Source of the DNA: Roseiconus lacunae
GTDB lineage: Bacteria; Planctomycetota; Planctomycetia; Pirellulales; Pirellulaceae
Length of the DNA: 64,000 bases
Direction: 5' to 3'
NCBI RefSeq assembly: GCF_008312935.1
Contig: NZ_VSZO01000001.1
Location: forward strand, 1,302,001 to 1,366,000
Shown here in pieces: positions 37,945 to 45,810 of this stretch. A model generated the notes under the pieces. That model made no database searches and was not told where the DNA came from. It was given only the letters and a program-made list of their open reading frames with translations. The position numbers were made by a program, and so were the translations under genes. How positions within the stretch are numbered: position 1 is the first letter of the stretch; every line of letters begins with the position of its first letter.

Positions 37945-39231
37945 CTAAAGCTCCAGGAACAACCGCGCCGGGTCCTCGATCACTTCTTTGATCGTTCGCA
38001 AGAATCCGACCGCTTCACGGCCATCGACGATTCGGTGGTCGTAGGTCAACGCGACATACATCATCGGGCGGATTTCGACTTTACCGTCGATCGCGACCGG
38101 GCGTTCTTGGATGGAGTGCAGGCCCAAGATTCCGCTCTGCGGCGGATTGACGATCGGCGTGCTCAGCAGCGACCCATACACACCGCCGTTGCTGATCGTG
38201 AATGTTCCGCCGATCAGGTCTTCCGCTTGCAGGCGATTCTCGGACGCTTGCTTGGCAAAGTCCGCGATCGTCCATTCGATCTCCGCAAAGGACATCATTT
38301 CGGTGTTTCGCAGGATCGGAACGACCAAGCCTTTTCCGCCACCGATCGCGATCCCGATGTCGTGGTAGTTGCGATAGATCGCGCTGTCGTCGCGGATCTC
38401 CGCATTGACCGCCGGAAAACGCCGCAATGCTTCGACGCTGGCCTTGGCGAAGAACGACATGAAGCCCAATTTCACGCCATGCTTTTGCAGAAAAGCGTCT
38501 TTGTATTTTTTCCGCAGCGCCATCACCGGCGACATGTCGATCTCGTTGAATGTCGTCAGCAGTGCGGCCGTTTGCTGAGCCGTGACCAGGCGTGATGCGA
38601 TGGTCCGCCGCAACATACTCAGCGGCTTGACCTCTTCGCTGCGATCGCCGCCGCCGGTCATCAGGGTGCTTTGCGGCTTTGGTGGAGCGGCGACGGCCTT
38701 GGTTTCTGTCGCAGCGGGCGACTTGGCGGGTTTGGCCTTGCCCCCGGCATCGATGAATTTTTGCACGTCTTCTTTCAGCAATCGGCCGCCGGGGCCGGTC
38801 GCGGGAACGTCAGAAGCGGACAGACCATTTTCGTCGAGCAGTCGCTGGGCGGCGGGCATCACGAACGACGCGGTCGTCGCCGCTGGATCGGAGGCGCCGG
38901 ACTGCCCGGCTGTCTCGGAGGAACTTTCGCCGGAACTAGGCGAAGCGGAATCACCGCCGCCCGTATCGCCACCGCCGGCCGGTTTGGGGGCGACACGAAT
39001 TTTGGCGATGACTTCACCGACCTCGGCGAAGTCTTCCTCTTGCTTGGCGATGTCTTGCAGGAACCCTGCGACGGGGGCGGGCAGCTGCACCGAGGCTTTT
39101 TCGGTTTCGATTTCGACGAGATCTTCGCCATTTTCCACCCAATCCCCCTCTGCCTTCAACCAAGTGCCGAGTTGGACTTCGGTGATGGATTCGCCCACGG
39201 TTGGGACTTCAACGTCTACGATTTCGCTCAC
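37945..39231 (-). CDS. sucB: 2-oxoglutarate dehydrogenase E2 (dihydrolipoyl succinyltransferase)
   Basis: This 428-residue protein is the core acyltransferase of the 2-oxoglutarate dehydrogenase complex, passing succinyl groups from lipoate to CoA. The lipoyl domain is residues 1-76, with the lipoylated Lys in [11 protein letters not shown]. An acidic Gly/Ser/Pro linker follows. The E1/E3-binding domain is around 125-160 ([33 protein letters not shown]), then another Pro/Ala linker. The catalytic domain has [22 protein letters not shown] and the active-site motif [22 protein letters not shown] at the start fits SucB rather than pyruvate E2. The start is GTG 39231. The E1 subunit (sucA) is not in the window. 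Confidence 0.92.
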   Translation of the reverse strand: MSEIVDVEVPTVGESITEVQLGTWLKAEGDWVENGEDLVEIETEKASVQLPAPVAGFLQDIAKQEEDFAEVGEVIAKIRVAPKPAGGGDTGGGDSASPSSGESSSETAGQSGASDPAATTASFVMPAAQRLLDENGLSASDVPATGPGGRLLKEDVQKFIDAGGKAKPAKSPAATETKAVAAPPKPQSTLMTGGGDRSEEVKPLSMLRRTIASRLVTAQQTAALLTTFNEIDMSPVMALRKKYKDAFLQKHGVKLGFMSFFAKASVEALRRFPAVNAEIRDDSAIYRNYHDIGIAIGGGKGLVVPILRNTEMMSFAEIEWTIADFAKQASENRLQAEDLIGGTFTISNGGVYGSLLSTPIVNPPQSGILGLHSIQERPVAIDGKVEIRPMMYVALTYDHRIVDGREAVGFLRTIKEVIEDPARLFLEL

Positions 39232-40426
39232 GGGTCCGGGTCTTCCAATTCAGGATGAAAACAGGGGTTGGACTGGCACTGCTTGAAGAAGCACTGCTGG
39301 ACAAGCACTGCAATGAAGGGGCACAGCACTGGAAAGGATACCGGCTGACCAATCGCTATCCCAGCGGTATCCGGTTGGGAACACCGGTGTCGGGTAGCAT
39401 TTCATCGAATCGTTGTCCTCTCGACACCATACCTCATTTCCTAGCAATGATTGCATGGTGACAACATCGACCGCGAGCAAAATGGATCAACAGTTCAATT
39501 CGCCGCACCGCCGAATCCGATTCCGGCCCGCCGCCTCCAATTGCAAGCATTCCCCCAACATTCGGGGACACACCCGCACTATCGCCATCAAACCGGGGGA
39601 CAGAGCATCCACAACCTTTTTGGTAGCAATCCCATCAGGACCGGACCCATCGGGGACAGAGCATCTCGGGGGACAGGGCGGCTTAATTGATGGCAATGGC
39701 GAACAGCGGTGCTCTGTCCGCTTGAGTGCTCCTGTCAGTTTCATAAAACGCAAAGACGCTACGACGCAGGGCCGCAGAGGGGGGAAAATTCATTGGGGGA
39801 CAGAGTACGCCCGGCGAAGATCGGATTGATAGCAAACGGCGATTGTCGTGCTATGTCCCCGTAAAGCTCTACTATGTCCCCGTAAAGCTCTATGTCCCCG
39901 TAAAGCTGTCCCCCGAAAACCAATGACAGCAAGCAGCTTAAATGATGCCCTGTCCCTCTTAGAAAGCCCTTGGCATTGCTGTCATCACTGCCAACGCAAT
40001 GACATCATCTTGGCCCCTTTGGCAGCTATCAATACGGAGTGCTCTGTCCCCGATGGATGCTCTGTCCCCGGTTGGATGTCACTGTCCCCGGTTGGATATC
40101 AGGGTGGATTTGATTGCAATCTGTTGATGCTCCGGTGGAATGGGCGGGCGACTTGAACGCATTGCTAACGTTTGTCTGATCACACTCAAAACCTGCGAAA
40201 TCTAGCGGCACTTTGACGGTCGCGTCCCGCTTACTGGGGAGGTTCTCTTGCGTAGGCCGACGATCTTTCTGTAAAGCTCGTCATGAACGTTGGCCGCACA
40301 CGTCGGCTGACTTCGCAGATTGACTAACCAATCGATCTTTACACTCACTACCGGCATGGCTAAAACGCAAGTTCGATGGAAATCGTCTCGCGGTTTTCAA
40401 GGCGATTCGCGATAGGACAAAGCAGG
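39232..40426. other. Long non-coding tract with a motif array
   Basis: About 1.2 kb without a convincing gene, the largest gap in the window. It starts with short direct repeats (AGCACTGC-type units at 39287-39330). It then holds the GGGGACA array (39561-40098) and ends with a stretch containing GGCCGACG and CGTCGGCT inverted halves (40253-40312). A piece near 39751 (CGCAAAGACGCTACGACGC) looks like a simple-sequence relic. Small open frames across it follow the repeats and look accidental. Confidence 0.65.
39561..40098. repeat. Array of GGGGACA motifs in two opposed blocks
   Basis: Five exact GGGGACA copies start at 39564, 39596, 39652, 39669 and 39796. Seven exact TGTCCCC copies start at 39854, 39875, 39893, 39907, 40045, 40063 and 40083. 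All of one orientation precede all of the other. Flanking bases are shared: GGGGACAGAGCATC on the left, CTATGTCCCCGTAAAGCTC three times in the middle, and CTGTCCCCGGTTGGAT-type units on the right. Spacing is irregular, unlike CRISPR. Confidence 0.9.
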
Positions 40427-42241
40427 ATGCTTTCATTTTCAATTATCACGCCTACCTTGGGCAAGCGGCGGTTTCTTATTGAAACACTCGAGAGTGTTCA
40501 CCCATCGGATTGCGGTCCGACCGTCGAACATGTTGTCGTGACCGCTCCCGAAGCATCGACCACTCCACGCGCGGTTGATTTGGGCAGCAACCGCACTGAA
40601 TGCAAGTTTGTTAAGGCCCCTATCGCCGGTGCCGCCGCGGCGTTCAACGTCGGACTTTATCAAGCCAGCGGTGACATCATTGGCTGCCTTGCCGATGACG
40701 ATCAGTACCTTCCGGAAACACTTGCCCGTGTCACTGCGATCTTTCAGGCCAACCCGGATTGCGACCTGATCTACGGCGCGATCGAGCAAATTGATGAAGA
40801 CAGCGTCGTCTACCGCACCTCCGTGCCTCGAAAACTTGAATCCGGGCGTCTTCGCCGCCGCGCCGATGGTTATCAACCGAGCTTGTTCTTTCGCCGCTCG
40901 GTGATCGATCAAGTCGGTGGCCTCGACGAAACTTTGCGGTACCACTACTGGTACGACTTCGTGGTGCGTGCTTTTCTGGCAGAGCAAACATTCTTTCGTG
41001 AAGAGTCCTGCTTGGCTCGCAAGCGACGGCACCGTCATAACACGCATTTTGGCAATGCCGCGGTGGGGTATCAAATCTCTCGCGCCCAAGAACGCGTTGA
41101 GTTGCTGCACCGTCACTACGGCGACGTCCCGCCTCAAGCAGCCCTCGAACTCGGGAAGTACCTTGCGATCCAACAAGGGCACGATCCGCTTCAGCCCGGT
41201 TATGACAAAGCTCTGCTTCACCTCGCTTCCCAGTCGGTCGAAGCATTGGGGTGCAAGACCAGACTACTCCCGTCGCATGTCAAAGCTCAAGTCTCGCGAT
41301 CACTCAAATACCCTCGCGAGCTGACACGCTACCTACCGATGGGCATTGGGCCAACGCTCCGCGGCTTTTTCCGAAGTCGACTCTTCCAGCTCAAGCAACA
41401 CGAACCGCGCACGTTCAACATCGACAACCATGCCCGGGGTGCATCGCCCGAGAAGCAACTGTCGATCGGGATCGTCACTCCGAACCTGAATACCGGTGAG
41501 TATCTCGAGCGGACGATTGAAAGCGTCGTCGGCCAAGGATTCCCCCGCATCCAGTACGTCGTTCAGGACGGCGAATCGACCGACAATAGTGTCGACATCA
41601 TTCGCCAGTATGAATCCAAGCTGCATTGCTGGGAGTCGCGACGCGATGGCGGGCAAACCCAGGCAATCAACCGGGGGCTCAGCCATGTCGACACCGACAT
41701 CATGGCCTACCTGAACTCCGACGACATCTTGTTGCCGGGCAGTTTGTCGTTCGTCTCGGAATACTTTCGTAGCCACCCCGATGTCGATGTGATTTATGGT
41801 CATCGGCTGATCATCGACGAAAACGACCAAGAGATCGGACGATGGGTACTGCCGCCACATGACGATCACGCGATCATGTTTGCTGACTACATTCCTCAAG
41901 AAACGATGTTCTGGCGAAAGCGTGCCTGGCAGGCGGTCGATTGCACACTCGACGAATCGTTTCAGTTCGCAATGGATTGGGATCTGATACTTCGATTCCG
42001 CTCCGCGGGTTTGAAATTCGTTCGCGTCCCACGATTCCTGGGGGCTTTCCGAGTCATCGAAACGCAAAAGACTCAGGTATTGCTGGAAACCGCCGGAACA
42101 ACCGAAATGAATCGTCTTCGTCGCCGTGTCATTGGGCACGTCCCGACGACACGTGAAATGCGACGTGCGATTCGGCCTTATCGATTCCGTCAGTGGTTCC
42201 ACCACCACGCACAAACTTTGTTAGAGACCGCTCGCGGTTAG
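40427..42241 (+). CDS. Double GT2 glycosyltransferase
   Basis: This protein of about 604 residues contains two family 2 (GT-A) glycosyltransferase domains in tandem. The first starts right at the N-terminus (FSIITPTLGKRRFLIETLESV) and has LADDDQYLPETL as its metal-binding DxD-like motif. The second starts near residue 345 (SIGIVTPNLNTGEYLERTIESV) and has VVQDGESTDNSVDII and LNSDDILLPGSL, then MDWDLILRF. The middle is a linker with about 150 helical residues. There is no membrane segment. ATG 40427 begins at the usual distance from the first strand and has AGGA nine bases upstream; ATG 40376 is an alternative. It is directly followed by an ABC exporter gene, suggesting glycan or glycolipid assembly and export. 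Sugar donors and acceptors are unknown. Confidence 0.87.
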   Translation: MLSFSIITPTLGKRRFLIETLESVHPSDCGPTVEHVVVTAPEASTTPRAVDLGSNRTECKFVKAPIAGAAAAFNVGLYQASGDIIGCLADDDQYLPETLARVTAIFQANPDCDLIYGAIEQIDEDSVVYRTSVPRKLESGRLRRRADGYQPSLFFRRSVIDQVGGLDETLRYHYWYDFVVRAFLAEQTFFREESCLARKRRHRHNTHFGNAAVGYQISRAQERVELLHRHYGDVPPQAALELGKYLAIQQGHDPLQPGYDKALLHLASQSVEALGCKTRLLPSHVKAQVSRSLKYPRELTRYLPMGIGPTLRGFFRSRLFQLKQHEPRTFNIDNHARGASPEKQLSIGIVTPNLNTGEYLERTIESVVGQGFPRIQYVVQDGESTDNSVDIIRQYESKLHCWESRRDGGQTQAINRGLSHVDTDIMAYLNSDDILLPGSLSFVSEYFRSHPDVDVIYGHRLIIDENDQEIGRWVLPPHDDHAIMFADYIPQETMFWRKRAWQAVDCTLDESFQFAMDWDLILRFRSAGLKFVRVPRFLGAFRVIETQKTQVLLETAGTTEMNRLRRRVIGHVPTTREMRRAIRPYRFRQWFHHHAQTLLETARG

Positions 42242-42258
42242 GCAGTAAATACGTCGAT

Positions 42259-44286
42259 ATGAAACCATTTCTCCGCATCGCTCGAGGGTTGGGCCGTTAT
42301 CCGTTGGCCCTTTCCGCTTCCATCTTTTGCTCCCTTGCCGTTGCGATGCTATGGGGAGGCAATATCGGTGCCGTCTACCCGGTTCTGGAGGTTTGCCTGA
42401 ACGGCAAATCGGTGCAGCAGTGGATCGCTGATGACATCGACGAAGCCAACGAAGGGATCGACAAGTACCGTCAAAAACTGGCGACCCTTCCCCAGGCCAA
42501 ACTGACCGAACAGCAACAAGCCGATCGTGAGGATTGGCTCTCAGAAATTGAATCACTTCAAGACACGATCACCAATCGCGAGCGTGTCCGGCCGTATGCG
42601 GACATGCTTCCCAAGGATCCGTTCTACACCGTGTTGGTGTTCATGGTGATCCTGCTGGCGGCGACGGCACTGAAAAACATCTTCATCGTCGCCAATTTGG
42701 TCTCAACAACTTGGGCTGTTCAAAAGACGACGCTGGATTTGCAGAACCAATACACCGAAAAGGTTCTTGCCTTAGATTTGGCAAGTTACGATCGCTTCGG
42801 TACGAGTCAACTGGTGACGCACTTTACCGAGTCAATCGAGCACGTGAGCAAGGGCATGCATGTCCTGCTCGGCGCTTCGGTGCGGGAACCGCTAAAGATT
42901 ATTGTCTGCGGATTTGGTGCGGCATTTATTAGTTGGCGGCTAATGCTATTCACTCTGATGATCGCGCCGCCGACGGCACTCCTGATTTCGACGCTTAGCC
43001 GAAAGATTCGCCGCACGCTGAAAGCTCACGTCTCGGACTCCGTCCATCTCAATCGACTCGTCTTTCAATCGGTGATGTCGCTGCCGGCGATTCAGGCATA
43101 CGGAATGGAAAAACCGATGGCGCACGAAGTCGACGACGCGGGCGACGAACGGATGCGACGTTCGGTCAAGATCTCGTTCTGGATTGCGATGACCAAGCCA
43201 GTGACAGAACTTGCGGGGATCACCGCGGTCGCAGTTTCTCTGGTCGCAGGCGCCTACCTGGTCCTCAACCAACAGACCGATCTTCTGGGGATCCAGATGA
43301 CGGAGCGGCCGCTGACGATTTCACAAATGCTGATTTTCTTCGGCATGATGGTTGGGATGAGCGACCCGGCACGAAAACTCACTGACGTTTATAGCAACTT
43401 GCAAATCGGAATTGCCGCCGCCGATCGTGTCTCCGAAGTGCTCGACGAAGAAAGCCGTTTGGATTTTGCATCGGCCAACGAACCGTCGCCCGATGCACCG
43501 AGCAGCCGAGACCGCACCAACTTAATTCCATTTAAAGACGGCAAGGTCGAGTTCAAGTCGACCGCGTTCGGATACCGTGCGGATCAGACCGTCCTCAACG
43601 GAGTCGACCTTTGCGTCCAGCCAGGCGAAACGGTTTGTATCGTCGGTGCCAACGGCTGCGGAAAGTCGACGCTCGCAAAATTGCTTCTGCGTTTCTACGA
43701 TCCCCACGAAGGCTCGGTCACGATCGACGGTATCGACTTGGTTGACGTTGATCCAAAAATTGTGCGTCGGGCAATCAGCTTCGTCGCGCAAACGCCGGCG
43801 ATGATCGATGACACGGTTTCGGCGAACGTTCGCTTCGGCAGCGTTGATGCGTCTGAAGAAGATGTCTATCGAGCGGCTAAGCTCGCCCGTGCCGATGAGT
43901 TCATCCAAAAGCTCTCGGAAAAATACGACACCGAAGTCGGCTTCGATGGCAACCGTTTGTCCGGTGGTCAAAAACAACGCATCGCATTGGCTCGCGCCTT
44001 CCTGCGAAATCCAACGATCCTGATTCTCGACGAAGCGACCAACCAAATCGATCAACATAGCGAACAGTTGATTTATGACGCGTTGCGAGAGTATACACGC
44101 GACCGGACTTGTATTTTCGTCTCACATCGCCCCGAGGTTTTCGAGCTGTGTGATCGAATCGTGGTGATGGATCATGGAAAGGTCGTCGCGGACGGACAGC
44201 CCGAAGAACTTCTTCGAACCTGCCCGCCGTTTGCAAAACTATTCGCAGCGAACCTAGAGATGCTCTCATCACGGAATGCCGCTTAG
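42259..44286 (+). CDS. MsbA/lipid-type ABC exporter with enlarged first loop
   Basis: This 675-residue half-transporter has a transmembrane domain fused to one ATPase domain and works as a dimer. The first helix near residues 12-32 (LALSASIFCSLAVAMLWGG) is followed by a charged, coiled-coil-like segment of about 80 residues. The second helix follows (FYTVLVFMVILLAATALKNIF), so the first extracytoplasmic loop is far larger than in MsbA. ATPase motifs are GANGCGKST, VAQTPAMIDDTV in the Q-loop, LSGGQKQRIALARAF, ILILDEATNQID and SHRPEV. ATG 42259 is chosen; the frame continues upstream into the glycosyltransferase gene. It is 17 bp after that gene, so the two are probably co-transcribed. Likely cargo is a lipid-linked or glycan substrate. 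Confidence 0.9.
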   Translation: MKPFLRIARGLGRYPLALSASIFCSLAVAMLWGGNIGAVYPVLEVCLNGKSVQQWIADDIDEANEGIDKYRQKLATLPQAKLTEQQQADREDWLSEIESLQDTITNRERVRPYADMLPKDPFYTVLVFMVILLAATALKNIFIVANLVSTTWAVQKTTLDLQNQYTEKVLALDLASYDRFGTSQLVTHFTESIEHVSKGMHVLLGASVREPLKIIVCGFGAAFISWRLMLFTLMIAPPTALLISTLSRKIRRTLKAHVSDSVHLNRLVFQSVMSLPAIQAYGMEKPMAHEVDDAGDERMRRSVKISFWIAMTKPVTELAGITAVAVSLVAGAYLVLNQQTDLLGIQMTERPLTISQMLIFFGMMVGMSDPARKLTDVYSNLQIGIAAADRVSEVLDEESRLDFASANEPSPDAPSSRDRTNLIPFKDGKVEFKSTAFGYRADQTVLNGVDLCVQPGETVCIVGANGCGKSTLAKLLLRFYDPHEGSVTIDGIDLVDVDPKIVRRAISFVAQTPAMIDDTVSANVRFGSVDASEEDVYRAAKLARADEFIQKLSEKYDTEVGFDGNRLSGGQKQRIALARAFLRNPTILILDEATNQIDQHSEQLIYDALREYTRDRTCIFVSHRPEVFELCDRIVVMDHGKVVADGQPEELLRTCPPFAKLFAANLEMLSSRNAA

Positions 44287-44320
44287 TGCTTCGTCCGGAC
44301 CAAGCCTTCGGGGGGCGGTT

Positions 44321-44397
44321 CATCAGCCGACGGGCGTCGGCCCCGGAGATTGCACCGAAACCAAGCTAACGCCATTCGGCTAATCTTAACTTCAGAT
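44321..44397 (-). repeat. Palindromic intergenic repeat, copy D
   Basis: A 77-bp element from CATCAGCCGACGG to TTCAGAT, between the ABC exporter and the sulfotransferase. Outer arms (TCAGCCGA and a TTCGGCTAA variant) and inner parts form an imperfect palindrome, and CACCGAAACC is the shared core. Its reverse complement aligns with copy C over nearly full length. Confidence 0.8.
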
Positions 44398-44420
44398 GCC
44401 GACGAAACATTAGCGGACGA

Positions 44421-45191
44421 ATGACGACTGCCCCCATCATCCAGCCTTTCGCTGTCATCGTCGGAGCACAAAAGGGCGGTACGTCGACGCTGTTTTCCAC
44501 GCTCGCCAAGCACCCTTTGATCGAGATTCCTCGAGACCGATCGACGGGCAAAGTATTCAAGGAAATCAACTTCTTTAACGACCACTTCGCACGTGGGGCG
44601 GCATGGTATCTAGGGCACTTTTCGGCGATCGACAAAGTCGCGCTCGATGCTTCGCCCAACTACTTCTGCGATCCACTCGCGCATCAACGACTTTTTGAAT
44701 TGATGCCCGAGGCCCGATTAATTGTTTCGTTGCGTAACCCGATCGACCGTGCCTTCAGTCAATTCAATCACTACCGACAGATGCTGCCGGGGACCCTGCA
44801 CTGGGATTGGAGGCGTCCGGGAAAGTCGTTCGCCGAGAATGTCCGAGCAGAGGTGAAGACGCCATTCCCACATTGGCAAGGCTTGATCGGCCGTGGAATG
44901 TATGCTGCTCAACTTCGATCGCTACTTCAGTTCTTTAGCCGCGATCAACTGCACGTCATCGCCCTAGAGCAATGGTGCGTTGAGCCGATTGCGGAGACGT
45001 GTCGCCTTTTGAAGTTCCTTGGGCTGCCGGAAGCAGAGCTTGAACTCCAAACCTGTCATGTTCGCGAGTACGGCTCAGAGCAAATCGACGACTTCACCCG
45101 AAATCAGCTTTGGCGACTCTATCAGCCGCAACTGAATGAACTCGTTGATCTGGTAGGTATCGACCATCTCGATCGTCTTTGGGGATTTTGA
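44421..45191 (+). CDS. PAPS-dependent sulfotransferase domain protein
   Basis: This 256-residue cytoplasmic enzyme, like NodH or heparan sulfotransferases, would transfer sulfate from PAPS to a sugar or other hydroxyl. The 5'-phosphosulfate loop is VIVGAQKGGTSTL near residue 12. The 3'-phosphate-binding motif is SLRNPIDRAFSQFNHYR near 105, and YFCDPLAHQRL and GMYAAQLRSLL also match the family. It lies 130 bp after the exporter gene, with repeat D between, so co-transcription is possible but not required. With the glycosyltransferase and exporter it suggests a sulfated surface glycan. Planctomycetes are rich in sulfatases and sulfotransferases. Confidence 0.88.
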   Translation: MTTAPIIQPFAVIVGAQKGGTSTLFSTLAKHPLIEIPRDRSTGKVFKEINFFNDHFARGAAWYLGHFSAIDKVALDASPNYFCDPLAHQRLFELMPEARLIVSLRNPIDRAFSQFNHYRQMLPGTLHWDWRRPGKSFAENVRAEVKTPFPHWQGLIGRGMYAAQLRSLLQFFSRDQLHVIALEQWCVEPIAETCRLLKFLGLPEAELELQTCHVREYGSEQIDDFTRNQLWRLYQPQLNELVDLVGIDHLDRLWGF

Positions 45192-45232
45192 TCCACTGCC
45201 TCGAACCGAAACGGTTGCGGTTCGAGTTCGTC

Positions 45233-45271
45233 GTGGTTTCGCCGCGATGGCCGAAGGCTACGCCCGTCGGC
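45233..45271 (+). repeat. Degenerate palindromic repeat, copy G
   Basis: It resembles the middle and right arm of copy A: GGTTTCG, then GCCGAAGGCTACGCCCGTCGGC. The left arm has been lost. Confidence 0.5.
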
Positions 45272-45319
45272 AAATTGGTCAAACCCGAATGGGCAACTGG
45301 AAGAGAGCACCCGCGTTTC

Positions 45320-45353
45320 CGGTAGCCACACAGTTTTTCGGTAGCCACACAGT
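45320..45353 (+). repeat. 15-bp direct repeat
   Basis: CGGTAGCCACACAGT occurs twice, starting at 45320 and 45339, separated by four bases (TTTT). It is about 460 bp upstream of the kinase start and could be a duplicated protein-binding site or a slippage product. Confidence 0.7.
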
Positions 45354-45810
45354 CTAGATCGACCAGCAGTCTCTCTCGGCCCGCATGATCGTACGCTTGA
45401 CGCTGCACGCCGATCGGCAACTATGCTAAAGTAGCTGGTCTGTCTACTATGTTGTCTGTCCTCAGAACTATCCGAAAAACCGTACGATCCGAAAATCGAT
45501 GTCTGGCGTCGTGCCATCTCGCAGCGCGAACCGCTGACCTCGATGGAAGCCGGGTTTCGCGACGTAGGCTCGACGCTCGTGTTCCGACGAGATCAAATGT
45601 TTGGGGTCGGCTCATGCTCACTTCAAATGTTGACGAAACGCTAGCCCGTTCCGCTTGGGTTTCCGGATAGGCCCTTGGTTTAGGATCGATCAACACCGCT
45701 CGTCACAGTTGCTCGGCAAGACTGGGGCAGGGGGCGACGGTCGGTGGATTGGTCTCATCGTATTAATTTAGACACAGCCCTACGTCGCATTCTCAAACAG
45801 GTTTGATTCG

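Larger units (their letters stand above)
45192..45810. other. Intergenic region upstream of the giant kinase gene
   Basis: About 620 bp. It holds a degenerate palindrome copy G (45233-45271), a 15-bp direct repeat (CGGTAGCCACACAGT at 45320-45334 and 45339-45353) and a segment with CTACTATG at about 45444-45460. No gene is visible. The kinase promoter should be here. Confidence 0.5.

Noticed and set aside
39413..39829. A 138-codon frame inside the GGGGACA tract
   Set aside because: Its sequence follows the DNA repeats and relic simple sequence; no start signal or conserved pattern.
39850..39915. CRISPR-like direct repeats
   Set aside because: The repeats are about 18 bp with only a few bases between, the spacing is irregular, and no cas genes are near.
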